A DNA stretch of 64,000 nt from Malus domestica (GCF_042453785.1 NC_091670.1:40497501-40561500); one strand, 5' to 3'; numbered from the stretch's first letter, positions 48,130 through 59,570 are shown. A program made the numbers and translations. Notes: generated by a model from the letters alone, not told the origin.

Positions 48130-48968
48130 GAGATCATGTTGATCAATCAATCAGTCCAGTTTTTTTGGTGAAAGATTTTTACATTTTTTATGAGTGAGGG
48201 AGAGGGAAGGGTAAAAAGTTTGAGTTCTTACCTTTGTTTCTTGCAACAAAAGGCTGTAAAAAATTTGTAGTTTGAAGTTTATAACTGTTGGAATATGTTT
48301 GTTAACTCTTAGTTATGTGTCTTCTTTCAATCCGTCTATTAAAGTGCGAGCATCGAACTCAAAATTAAATGACAATAGATTGGTGAGAAGGTCAAAATCA
48401 TTTTACCATTTACGGTACACAGAACTTCGCGACAAAAGATTAAGGGGTGGTTTGAGAGTGAGGTGCTTAAAAAAAAAGCACCCATGAAAAAAAGCTGTGA
48501 GGGTTTTAGGTGTTTGGTAAACTGAAAAAAAGGCTTATTTTGGAAGCTGCTGTGAGAATAAGCTGAAATCAAAGGAAAAAGCTGAAGCTGCTATTTGTAG
48601 CTTTGGAAAACTGGTTTTTTTTTCAAAGCACACGGAGCTACAGGGCTCCTTTAATGAAAAGACCCCTATCAGACTCCTTTTTTTTTCAAAAGCACTTTTA
48701 CAAAAAAGTTTACTAAACACTCTACTGATTTTTTTCACAACCGCTTATTCTCACAGCAACTTTTTTTCAAAGCACAGCAATATCAAACCAACCCTAAGAG
48801 ATTGAGTTTAAATTGAACCAAAAATTTCACCCAATTCGACAAATTGAGAGATCAAGATCTTAAACCTCTAACATATGTAGCCTTTATATTCGGAAGAAGG
48901 CGAAACGAGGAGTGTTAAAATCACTAGCCTATAACACATGGCAATGGTGTGTGAGGTGACTTGTAGCA
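48130..48968. other. 3' flank of the duplication and spacer
   Basis: The 3' flank of peptide gene 4 runs to about 48279, where similarity to unit 1 ends. The rest is the Harbinger-like MITE and the 3' UTR of the NDA gene (read on the minus strand). Confidence 0.6.
48444..48794. mobile_element. Tourist/Harbinger-like MITE with TAA target duplication
   Basis: The ends GGGGTGGTTTGAGA and (reverse complement) GGGTTGGTTTGATA are inverted repeats, flanked by TAA at 48441-48443 and 48795-48797. The 351-bp interior is rich in AAAAAGC/GCTTTTT words in both orientations and can fold back. The 3-bp TAA duplication fits PIF/Harbinger MITEs. Confidence 0.7.
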
Positions 48969-51595
48969 TCAACCTATTCTCGAGTTATCTCTGCCAAAGA
49001 CAAGAGTAGTAGCCCAGTTCACTGCAACATAGAACCTGTTCCTCCAGCTGACAACACGCGTCAGATAAGCGGAGCGCCAAATAAACCAGCTGAGAAATCC
49101 GGCAAGGGATATGCCCTTTGCATCCTGCAAAATTTTACTCAACAGGTTGAAGGAAAATGCTTGGCGGAAAAGCACACTGAAAGCGCTTGGCATAAAAGCA
49201 CATTGCCCTTACCTTAGACTGGCGTAGATCAACCAAAGCCTTATAGCCTCCAACTGTCGCCATGCTTCCAAGGTGCTTGTACACAAATTGCTTCCCGAGA
49301 GGAATGTCTCTTGCGCTGAAGGCCTTCCCGGCATCCTGCTTTCCTATCCTGTTAAACAACTCCACCAGAAACTTTCCCTCGCGTTCTGCCACCTATTCGA
49401 AACAAAGTGAACTGGGTTAGTTCTAAGATGGCTTCACAGTTGCTCATTTGCTCTCTCTCTACGTCGATCTATCAGCAAGTCTGAAAATGTGAATTCGGTT
49501 GAAATATGCTAACAATGTGATAGCTATTTCGATTGGAATGCCTTACAAATTTTGATGTTAAACTCTTCTTATCTGTATATTTAGCCTTTGGCATTAGCAA
49601 TTTTAACAAAACTCAAATATTGGATGCCATAGGGAATATGCATGAATTATGACAGGCTTGACAGCAATGTCTAGTTTGTAGAGTGAAAACATAATTCTAA
49701 CCTGAGCTAAAGCCGGAAGCACTGGCCTCCCCGTATGCTCAAGAAAACCGGCGCAATCTCCTAGTGCAAACACATCTTCCACTGAAGGAACCCGCATCCA
49801 GCCATCAACACCAATCCTGTATCACTCAACAGAGTTGATTTTAGATCCTTGATCAATTGAATCGAAGGAAGAAACCGGACCTTGAAAAAGAGAGAAAGTA
49901 AAGAAATGCTGGTGGTTATACCTTCCACCCGGGGACTTTGGAAGATTAAGTTTTTTCACAAACTCTGAGGGACCAACACCGGTAGACCAGACCAAAAGGC
50001 CATATGGAACATCAGTTCCATCGTTGAGAACTATCTTCTTCGGATGCACTTCTTTCACAACGCCTCGCATAAGGCGAACGCCAGCCTGGTGCAAAAGTTC
50101 ACATTTCAAATCAATCCCAAGAACCAACATGAAGTAGCCTCCAGAATGTTAGAAAGAAAATCAACTAACCTTGGTCAAGTGATTTGTTGCATATTGCCTT
50201 AAGCCAACATCAAACGATGACAAAATCTCGTTCGCCTGTTAAAAAAATTAACGAGAAAACAATCATTTGTTTCATAATTTGTCCACAAGAAGCCAGTGCA
50301 GAGTGCATAAATATAGGAGAGAATAACTGATTGTACCTCAATGAGTGTGACTTGGATGTAATCCTTAACGTGAGTATACCGTTCTTGGACATCTTTCATG
50401 ATGAAATCACTCAACTCGCCACTGAACTCCACCCCCGTAGGGCCACCTCCAATAACAACACAATGCAGAATGCGTTTCCTTTCTTCCTCCAATATGCCTG
50501 CAAAGTAAAATGTATAAGATGTAAGAGGGAAGAACACCGATTCCTACCAATTGTATTTCACTCATCCTTGAGAGAGCAAAACCAAGTCTTCAAATAATTG
50601 TATACTCTGAGAGACATATAACACTCACCTGGATGTTCAGAGAGCATGAGGTTCAAGAGAAGCTTCTTCCTAATCTCTTGGGCATGATTCACTTCACGGA
50701 GGAAAAATGCATGTTCCTTCACACCCTTGATACCGAATGTCAGAGGCTCAGCTCCTGCAGCTATGACGAGCTTGTCATATGCAACTTTGAACCTATAAGG
50801 TTCATGAGATAAACCGCCATTGCTAACTGTCTCGCAGTAAACCTATACGAAAGAAGAACATTAACTTTTCTGTTGCTATGACCAAAAATCTAAATTAGTT
50901 AGTGTCCATTATGTTATGAATCTTAAGATAACTGAACAATGTAAGCAAACATTTCCCAAATTTGAAAATAATCAAGTTGATAACTATAGTTCCGTTACCT
51001 CATGTTTGTCTGTGTCAAGGCCAACGCAGGAAGCCAGGTAAAAGTATGAATTGGGACTCGTCGCCATTGCAGATTGTATATGACTAACAGGTTCAGCAAC
51101 CGAACGAAATTCCAGGGTACCAACGCAAGTTGAAGCAAGTAAAGGAGTGAAGACCATGTGATTTCTCGGCGATATGCAAACAACATCATAAACCTTGGTG
51201 TCTAGTCCCTTGAGGAATCGACAAGCGGCCCAGCCAGTACCAAGGACCACCACTCTTGGCTTTTCACCCGGCCTGGTTGCTTCTAGTCCCGGATACTTGG
51301 GCTCATTACACTCCGAATCAGACTCCTCAACAATCCTTTCTGCAGAAGGGAACTGATAATTTGGAGTTATGCTTATTCCCCTGCTCCAGAATCTATTGTG
51401 ATTCACCTTTGAAATGCTGGAGAGGTACGAAAGATTGTTGTTTCTAGTCTCACTTTCGAGTGAAGGTACGGAACAATAATTGCGTGTGGATGCTCGCTCA
51501 CACAACATATCCTTCTCAATTGTGCGAGCGGATGCTCCTGATGACGACCTTCTGAATCCATTTCGAGCAGTCCTGGCAATCCTTTCTAATGCCAT
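48969..51595 (-). CDS. NDA: Internal alternative NAD(P)H-ubiquinone oxidoreductase (type II NDH, NDA-type)
   Basis: Eight exons (50999-51595, 50629-50842, 50337-50497, 50170-50235, 49922-50085, 49702-49816, 49213-49392, 48969-49124) join in phase to 550 aa. It is a non-proton-pumping NADH dehydrogenase on the matrix side of the inner mitochondrial membrane, bypassing complex I. Visible parts: an Arg/Ser-rich presequence starting [20 protein letters not shown]; the first dinucleotide fold [12 protein letters not shown] (near residue 115); [20 protein letters not shown]; the second fold [17 protein letters not shown] (near 283); [23 protein letters not shown]; and a C-terminal membrane/quinone segment ([20 protein letters not shown]). 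No EF-hand insertion, which separates NDA from external NDB enzymes. It ends SRIG rather than SRI. The start is the ATG at 51595. Confidence 0.95.
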
Positions 51596-52505
51596 GTTCA
51601 GATGAAGCACTACTCTCCGAAACAAGATTAACAAGTACCCGTTGAACCTTCTGAAGAGAAGCAAATCGGTGCTTGTTCAACCTGTTGAAATTGAACCAAA
51701 GGAAGTGAGCTACGAAAACCGCTACTACTATCGGATCAACATTTGAGGGCAGAAATATATATAGGGAGATGAACTGGCCACTCGTAACAGATGGAGAGGT
51801 GAAGACAACAGGCAGGATAATTAGAGCAATACTACAATCAAAGAATGGTAAGATTATTAGCATATGACAACGATTCGTGTCGAAAATACCAGCTTACATT
51901 TGGCCATCAGCTGACGGCAGAAACAAAGAGAAAGGCTCTTGTAAATTTAGGAGGAGTTGAAGATCATAAAAAAAACAGATGTCTAATTCTTATGCATTGC
52001 TTGTAGAAATTAACATTTAGCATCAAATCAAGATCACACATGCACAAACGCCCCGGCGCTTGATTTCCTGTGTTCGACTCCCTCTCTCTCAATATCGCTC
52101 GTATCAAAAAATAAAAAACAACCCGGATGAGTCCATACATCCAGATTCATGAAATTTTCAAAAATTCAATAACTTAGCTAAGAAAATTGGACGGCATCCA
52201 GAAACAAAGCCACACAAACAGAACAACTCTGCTTTATACACAAAAATCAACACCAAAGGCATGAAAAATTCGATCTGAAAGCGAAAAAGACAAAAACTTT
52301 CAACCCCAAAAATCAAACACTAATCTAACAGCAACCCACCAGCATCATAATATGCAGATCACATCCAAAAACTAACCAAAAATCCAAAACAGTAAAAACG
52401 TAATCTTCGTGAAGCAGAATTTACAGAGATTTTGGAGCGATGAAATCATGAAAGTTGCCTGCTTTGGAATATCCCAGATTCTTGGAGCGTCTTCGTAGGG
52501 CAAAA
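51596..52505 (-). other. 5' UTR of the NDA gene with a probable 5' UTR intron
   Basis: A likely acceptor (TTTCAACAG|GTTG) ends at 51682 and a likely donor (CTCT|GTAAAT) lies near 52422 on the minus strand, giving a UTR intron of about 740 bp. This is inferred from splice signals only. Confidence 0.4.
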
Positions 52506-52529
52506 AAATCAAAAGGGCCGTCGTGTCTG

Positions 52530-52537
52530 TTTATATA
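52530..52537 (-). promoter_or_regulatory. TATA box of the NDA gene
   Basis: TATATAAA on the minus strand, within a stretch that also reads TATATAAA-like on the plus strand. It predicts a transcription start near 52500, consistent with the UTR intron model. Confidence 0.5.
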
Positions 52538-53470
52538 AAGGTGATGGGAGATCACAAAATATAAGAACCGATTCGGGAATTAAAAAGTTGGGAAATGAAG
52601 AGGGAGTTTGAAGGGACCGACTTGCGACGCAAGGAAGGTTGTTGAGATTCGATATGTAAATATATTAAATATTAGGCAGTAAAAGAATGGAAAAGGTCCG
52701 TACTTGGCATGTTTTCTCGTTCTCTGTGGGAAAATCGAAATGTGGAAACCGGAAAGAAAATGCAGAGAGAGAGTGGTAGCAAATACGACGATGTTTCGTT
52801 TGGGGGTGTAATGGAGACTTCAGTGGGTCCCACTCCCATGAACTATTTCCCCTGCTGCTAGCTGTCTGTGTGTGTAAAACCTTAAACCCTAGTTGTTTGG
52901 TGAGAGAGGTGGAAGAGACAAAGTCAAGGTTTGATCTAGGTAGGCGGCATTGAATACAATTTGTCTTGTCTCCCACGATATCGGGTCGTACTTTTGAACT
53001 TTCCTTTTCTTAATTTCTGTGGGTCGAAAATGGCCCTTCCCCCAAAGGCTCACTACTAGTAACCAATAGCTTTACTCAAATCGGCCCTATGACTAGGAGG
53101 CCCAAATCCAAGTCTTTTGAGTGTTGTTGTGTGGCGGAAAGAGGCATTCTCTACTACGCATCAAAATATTTACACATCATTTAACCTAACAGGGTCTAAC
53201 AGCTCTTGTTCAAACTATATACAAATAGATGGACGGAATCGATAAAAGCATTATGAACGTCTATCTATTTGGTACAGTTGATTGACAACACGACCTTAAT
53301 TTTAATTGATTTGTTGTAAAGCTGAGCTGATATTTACGTAGTGTTTTATAATATAAATGGTTCCGATCATATAAATGAAGTTCTGTGATTCGGCAAAGAT
53401 TTAAATTAAGGAGAAAATCCTCCTCAATCTTAAGGAGCCAAGCTCCTCTCATAAATATATATATTTTTTT

Positions 53471-53620
53471 AGGGAACTTTAATGAAAAACTCTCGGTAAT
53501 GTTCACTTTAACGAAAAACCACATTTTTACACTAAAAAGTCAATCATGGTACTATTCACTTTACCCTTTATTTTGTCCTTATCATTAAAACTCAAAGTTT
53601 TCAAGCCATTTTCATTAGTT
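53471..53620. mobile_element. Dispersed MITE-like repeat, family C copy 2
   Basis: AGGGAACTTTAATGAAAA ... CATTTTTACACTAAAAAGTC ... TTTTCATTAGTT, ending in a T17 tract. It shares its word order with 40828-40962. Confidence 0.6.
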
Positions 53621-53792
53621 TTTTTTTTTTTTTTTTTAAGCTCCTCTCATCCAAGAAAATACTAGTGTAAAGTAAAGGGAAGTCAAAATGGAGTTCCATC
53701 AACCATAATGTGAAAAATGTGATTCCTAATTTTTCGAAGATTTTTGTGTACTTCATAAGTAATAACACCATCTTCAGCTTTCTATTTGAACC

Positions 53793-53971
53793 ACAGGAAG
53801 TGGTCTAGTGGTAAGAGTGCGGATTCCAACTCCCAAAATATAAAAAATAGGGAGGTTTCGGATTCGAGGCTCCAAGTTGGTGAGTCTGCTTGACTGTGGC
53901 CAAGGAGAGGCTAAAAATGAAATGCCTCTGTGGCCAAGGATAGGTTGTCCCCCTTTAAAAAAAAAAAAAAA
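53793..53971 (+). mobile_element. tRNA-derived SINE with poly-A tail
   Basis: An A-box-like sequence (TGGTCTAGTGGTAAGAGTGC, 53801-53820) and a B-box-like sequence (GGATTCGAGGCTCC, near 53860) lie in the order and rough spacing of a tRNA promoter. They are followed by a roughly 90-bp unrelated body and an A15 tail. GAACC flanks both sides (53788-53792 and 53972-53976) and may be a short target duplication. Confidence 0.65.
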
Positions 53972-54177
53972 GAACCTTCGATTTGGACATGTGGAAGTCG
54001 TCCTCCTTTTTCATTTAATATGACTTTAGCACATATATACATTAGCATTTTAGCAATGAAGTGGAATAACAAGTTTTCAACACACGCAAGTACTAATTAG
54101 AATGTCATGTCTTCTTCTAGCTAGGGTTCAATCTTCATGCTTGAGTTTGATTAGCAACTTCTGGTTAGTTGATTAGA

Positions 54178-56283
54178 TTAGGTGGGTGAGTGTGATGCTT
54201 CGTCAGCAACTTCTGTCTCTTGACCGGAAGAAAAGACGCGATTGAGGATGGCCGCCAAGCGAACCCCGCCTTGAGCAATCCTCTTCTCCACCACAGGTAG
54301 CCGAGAAAGGAAGTAATTCTCTAAAAAATTTCAATCACATCATTGATTAGTTAACAATTGAAATTTGGGAGTGTGTATGTGTAATGTATGTACACTGGTA
54401 AAAATGTACTTGCGTGTATATACCTGTAAGAGTATCACCCACCCCAACGTCCTTGTAACCCCACTTGCAAGCTATGTTTATACTCTCCGTAGCATACCTA
54501 AGTACATACGTAACAAGGTATATTTCAACACTAATATCGACCACCAAAATATCAAAGCTATGTATGTCTGTACGGACATGTGTGTGCTCGTGCACACTTG
54601 TGTATACGTATGAGACCATGAACGTTGATCAAAGCTTACTTGTTTATACATGAATGTTGATCATCGCAATGTTTCCATGATGTAACATCATCAGACCAGA
54701 TTCCCTGTTAACATAGTTAATAATTAATTCAAACATATAATTCCATGTATCGATAGATCCCTTGTAATTTAATAATTAATAAACATTGGTTCTTACATCT
54801 GTGATGTTCCCCTGTATGTCTTGTAGGAGGAGTTCCATGTCTTTGTCATAGTAGTCCTTCATAGCTTGTAGTATAATCTCCCTATCCCATACCTGCACAA
54901 ACAAGACATTTCGATTTTTAATAAATAATGGATGTTCGTTCCATAGCCGGACTACTATTTGGTTGTTCCAAGAGCGACAACTTCAAGGGCTTACATGGTG
55001 AAGATTGGATTTGTGCTTGTACCAACGCAAGTCTATCGTGTTTCCTCCCTCATCTGTCGTGAACCCGACATGCATTGGCTGCCAAAGGATGCACGAAGAC
55101 CATTAGAAACAAAAAAACTTGGCAGAAATTCATATAAATTACATCCCAAGATATCTAAAAAATAACATTCATATTTGCTGGAATTGCCCACAGGTATGTA
55201 TATTACCTGATGGATATCTCCCATAAAGTGTGACAAGAAAAGCAAGGCCTCAGTCATATTATCTGCAAAGATATTCAAACACCAAACAAACTTTGATATT
55301 ATTGTCCGTGCAATACAAGAAATTAGACATTGACAAACCCTAAAGCAATATCATCAATCTATATGTAAGAAAATCGGGGTTCCTTACATCGACGGTCAGA
55401 TGTTCCTTCTGTGTAGTGTGAAAGCTGAGAGGTGAAGTTTTGGACGGCACCAGCAACACACATGTTCTTCACGCCATGTTGATCATGACAATCCCCTATT
55501 TTTTTTTCAAAACCAAACTTTGCCTTAATGTTGCTTTCTTGCTAATCAAGCAGTGCTAAATACTAATTAGGCAGGGGGAAGCTTTACTTGAGTAGTCAAA
55601 GGTGCAAGCATTATCCGGTGTATCGATGAAGTGAAGCGGGCTAGTCCATCTGTATCTGTACCAATGCCTGACCTGATCCGGCCATACGCAGAGAGCTGAT
55701 AAATCACCATCAACGTTGTGAGGTAGTAAATTTCGAACAGCTTCTGCGGCCTCGGGCTTTAGAAGTGCCTGCAGTTTATCACTAATTAATCAGGATATTT
55801 GAAGGATTTTCTTTGAAAACTCAAAATCTAGAACTGGTCAGCTTGCATTTTTGCTTTCCTTTTCCTAAGGGCATGCAAATTGTGCAATCTGGATGATAAC
55901 AAAGATTAAAAAAGAAATTCTAATTAAGTTATTTGTAATTTTGATAGATTAAAAATATGACATGAAAAAAATGTTTAGACGTGTAAATTACAAAGAGTGA
56001 TAGATGTTACATTCTCTTTGGACAACTTGGACTCTAGGGCAACTCATTTAACGGAAATTCTCTCATGCAGACTCTAATGGTGCACATCAAGTGTGGGCTC
56101 GTGTGGTTGATGCCATTAAGGTCCACATAAGAAACTACCTCGCTTATTTACCTGCGCAATCCGGCACGTCATAATATGACCCTCTTTGCTCCATCCTTGA
56201 GCTCTTGGAACTAAAATGCAAACAAAAGCCAACAAAACAAACCAATGGAAGGACAATCTCCCAAAGTATCTGTACGTCTCCAT
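54178..56283 (-). CDS. S1/P1-type zinc endonuclease
   Basis: Nine exons (56152-56283, 55588-55768, 55388-55495, 55207-55262, 54995-55078, 54797-54892, 54640-54704, 54424-54497, 54178-54320) join in phase to 312 aa. Secreted or vacuolar single-strand nucleases of this family act in senescence and programmed cell death. The signal peptide (RLSFHWFVLLAFVCILVPRAQG) ends just before the invariant mature Trp (WSKEGH). Zinc ligands are visible: the N-terminal Trp and His, Asp in VWPDQVR, His in LHFID, His in DCHDQH, and the SHFMGDIHQPMHVGF cluster with DEGGN after it. N-glycosylation sites include NFTS, NMTE and NITD. The start is the ATG at 56283; an in-frame GTG at 56304 was not used. Which plant paralogue (ENDO1-5) it matches is uncertain. 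Confidence 0.93.
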
Positions 56284-56324
56284 CTTAATTCTCTCTGTTG
56301 ACACTACTATACTTATATACAGAT

Positions 56325-56332
56325 TATTTATA
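56325..56332 (-). promoter_or_regulatory. Possible TATA box of the S1/P1 nuclease gene
   Basis: TATAAATA on the minus strand, 42 nt above the ATG. This would give a very short leader, so it is tentative. Confidence 0.35.
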
Positions 56333-56339
56333 GGCCCAG

Positions 56340-57100
56340 CAGAAGGAATCTTATGTTAACTTACAAGTCACCAAAGGTATTCAATGAGTACAAGTTTCGG
56401 CTTCCAACTAATTTATGTACACCAAAAGTCATTCTTTAACACAAGCAAGGTGGGGATGAGTTGGAGCACAACATATTAGGGATTTACTGAGAATTAGGTT
56501 AAATTGCACTAATAGTCATTGCAATTTAGTCAGATTTTCGATTTCATTGGTGTAGATTTTTTTTGTTGTATTTCGTTATTGTAGCTTCATTATGTTTTCG
56601 CTACAATCCAATTCGTCAACTAAGTTGATTTCTCCATCCATTTTTGTTGCGCATCTTCTTGTTTGGAAAACTCATTTTAGAAGTACGGATTAAACTAACG
56701 GTGTTAACTGAATGAAATTACAAGGAAGAAAGTGAAAATTGAGATGAACTACAGGGATTATAAGTGCTATATATTTAGAATAATGTTAGATACATTAAAT
56801 TTGTAAACAAAATTTTGGAAACTAAAGGACATGGAAGTTAATAATTGGTATATTACTTGAGCATTGATAAACGTGTCAATTCCTACTGATGACACATCAT
56901 TTAATTTGGAAAATTTGTTTCTAAATTTAATTTCCCTAACATTACCTATATATTTAGCCTATGACTTGACGAGTTGGTATACGTGGGAGGTCTCTCCCAT
57001 AGGGGAGCTTCCACCTGTGAGCAATAATGGTGGGCCCCACTTTATGTGTTCCTCTGAAGGTCTTTCCCTATCCTTTTATCTTCATGCTTCAGCAAATTTT
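56340..57100. other. Intergenic spacer upstream of the nuclease gene
   Basis: AT-rich, with no gene or repeat that I can delimit. Confidence 0.5.
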
Positions 57101-57103
57101 TCT

Positions 57104-57360
57104 GGGATTTTTTGAAAAGTAACCATATTTTAGATCCCATATAGAATTATAACCACCATTTTAGTTTTTTTATAATTCTAATAAGGTGAGAAACCAGAAG
57201 GTTGCAAGAGAGTTTAAAGGAGTTTTTGTTGTGAGAAACCCTAATATTAAGGGTACATTAGTACTTTTACGTCAAATTTTGGTTAGAATTATCATAAAAC
57301 TAAAATAGTGGCTATAATTATATATAAGATCTAAAATATGGTTACTTTTCCAAATTTCTC
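57104..57360. mobile_element. MULE-type foldback MITE with 9-bp target-site duplication
   Basis: Long inverted repeats share GAAAAGTAACCATATTTTAG, then AAAACTAAAATAGTGG on the opposite strand; arms are about 75 nt. The 9-bp direct repeat AATTTTTCT flanks it at 57095-57103 and 57361-57369. 257 bp, non-coding. It sits between the intact nuclease gene and its decayed paralogue. Confidence 0.82.
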
Positions 57361-57399
57361 AATTTTTCTTGCTCTCTTTTTTTTTTTTTGGATAGAGGA

Positions 57400-58425
57400 A
57401 TTTTTTTGCTTGAGAAGAGAAAACACGGCTGAGGGGTGGCAGCCACACGGACCCCACTTTGAGCTAGCCTTTTCTCCACAACAGGTAACTGGGAGAAGAA
57501 GTAATCATCTCACATGATAACAACAAAATTAGATGAGAAAATGATCCATTTCCATACGATGCGGAGAAAAGTGGATGTAAGAAATATTTCTAGGACAGGC
57601 AATTATGTAGGTATAGGTTTGTCATTGCTGCAGTAGTCAGCTAGAAGTCTATTATTTTTCATTTGCAAAAAGAGCCTTCCATGCAATTGAGATGATACAG
57701 TGATAGACAGTATTCTAAGTCAATCACGCACTATCATGTGTGAGAATTAAAAACACTGTAAAGTTAGGCTTGAAACTGAGGCTAGGTTTTTCACCATTTT
57801 CTCTCCTATGATGTTGTGTACTTTACCCTTTCCAGGATAGTGAAAGAAAACTTCTATAGGGTCCTGTTGTGAAAAAAGCGAATCTTCAACAGAAAATGGA
57901 ACATACCGGCCGCTCAATGTGCTTCCGGATGTATCATTTTTGTAAGCATATTTGCATGCCAAACTAATGATTTCAGAAGTATACCTATCTTTTATGTCCA
58001 GCAGAATCACGGCAGTCTCCTATTGAACAAGGGCATAACATTATCCTTTACTTTCAGATTGAAAAACTGTGAATTGCTGACCAGTGATCACACTTGCACC
58101 ATATACACCAGCACGCACAAGCTGCTAAACCAATATGTTCCATACTCGAGAATCCCATGAGCATATAATTAGAGAAACGTTCGTATACGTAAACCATACT
58201 ACATTAACATTCATATAATTACTGCAGCATTTCATTGTAGTTACACTTAAAATCCGGTGCGTCAACGTACTGTGAAGGACTACTCCATCACCAATGGTAG
58301 CTGTGTAGTAGTGTCTCATCATCAGGCCTGGAGAAAACTTCCGCAAGATCACCTTCAGCAGATGCCCATCGCGATTCTTTCACCGCAGCTAGAGCATCTT
58401 CATTCTTCACTCAGAAATCCAGGGA
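57400..58425 (-). pseudogene. Decayed S1/P1 nuclease paralogue
   Basis: Reading the minus strand, three fragments match exons of an S1/P1 nuclease in order. About 58230-58420 gives DALAAVKESRWASAEGDLAE, then a stop, then YVDAPDFKCNYNE. About 57880-57995 gives YTSEIISLACKYAYKNDTSG. About 57410-57510 gives YFFSQLPVVEKRLAQSGVRV. Signal-peptide and main zinc-cluster exons (SHFMGDIHQ region) are missing, and frames are broken. The fragments look more like the ENDO4/5 type than like the intact neighbour, so the pair may be an old tandem array rather than a recent copy. Confidence 0.75.
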
Positions 58426-58429
58426 TAAA

Positions 58430-59570
58430 ACAAGGGCAGGAAGCTGCGTGAAGATGTTGAGCATCGTCCAAATTAACAATGTATAGGACTGCACTGCACT
58501 TATTGATAGATAGGACCACGACCACCCATGGGGGTGCGACCTTGTTGATTAGGCCAGAAAGGACACCAACGTTGTCCAACAGGTAGTCCTTGAAGAAACT
58601 GATCAGATTGAGGGTGGTTTGATGCAAAGAAGGCCACTACAAAATTTGCAAGATTGCAGAGCTCAGTTTACTGCGCAGTAATTTTTTTGCTATTATTTGA
58701 TTATTTTTTTGTTCAATAAAAATTTGTAAAATTAGGAGCTGAGTTTTTGCTGTAATTGATAAAGATTCAGTTACTTTTGTGTCGTACTTTGATGTTTCAA
58801 GAATTAGATTATGACATAGGAAAAGATGCCAGCTTTGGTTTCGACTCATGGGCCAATATCAATCATCCAAAGAGATGATGTTGTGCAAGACAAGCTGTGA
58901 GGAAAGCCCACAAGAAACATTCCAACTCTTTCTCACTCGCGCAAGGGAAGGGAAACGTGTCAGGCTTTGCACGAAGAGTTTGGAGAAGGAGGTAGATAAC
59001 CACCTCCACTACGGTGGACCACTAAGAAAGAGGGAGAGAAGGACATGTCGTGGTACTTGTTCTCCAAGCGTCGTAGTCCTATAAATATGGAGAAGAGTCA
59101 AAGAGCAAGGTACGCAAGAAAAACCCAAGGCTAAAGAACATAAATCCAATTGACTGACTAGAGCGTCGAAGTATCTCTTGCAGGTACCCCCGCCTAGACA
59201 AACTTCAGAGAAAGACTGTTCGTGGACACCACTCACGAGGGATTCGGCAAATGTGAGGATTATGGTCAACGAATCTGTAGAGGTATTTCTTCCTGAAAAA
59301 AATTTCACTCCAACAGAATCTAGACTAAAAATTTTACACACTTTATATCATGCGAGGACAAAGTCTACAAGTGTCAATTAACAATCAAGTACATAACAAA
59401 ACCTAGCTAGCTCGGAATAGCAACGTTACATGTATATACATAATAATCGATACTACACATACGTAGAGACATGGACTATGACATTCAGACCAAGTATAGT
59501 CATGGTGATGGCAGGTGGGTGGGTGGGCGGCTAATGTGGCAGTTTGAATTATTTGAGCTAGCTTGCTCCC
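58430..59570. other. Interval with a probable LTR fragment
   Basis: About 58840-59330 has the look of a plant LTR: CCTATAAATATGG (TATA-like, near 59078), then a GAGCGTCGAAGTATCTCTTG sequence and a GCAGGTACCCCCGCC stretch, and a CCAACAGAATC end. That combination resembles Gypsy-type LTRs of rosids. No internal domains, partner LTR or target duplication found, so it may be a solo or truncated LTR. Confidence 0.4.

Larger units (their letters stand above)
33695..48279 (+). repeat. Segmental duplication, unit 2 (expanded by two LTR elements)
   Basis: Carries peptide genes 3 (type I) and 4 (type II) in the same order and orientation as unit 1. The observed span is about 14.6 kb. Removing the two retroelements and one copy of each target duplication leaves about 4.8 kb, close to unit 1. 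The left junction falls in the 5' leader of a type I gene and the right junction after GTAGTTTGAAG, a word also found at the end of unit 1. Confidence 0.8.
52560..54170. other. Intergenic spacer with repeats
   Basis: No gene. It holds the family C repeat (53471-53620) and a tRNA-derived SINE (53793-53971), both listed separately. Confidence 0.55.

Noticed and set aside
56284-56304. Upstream extension of the S1/P1 nuclease
   Set aside because: It begins with GTG, not ATG, in a plant gene; METYRY at 56283 is followed by a normal signal peptide.
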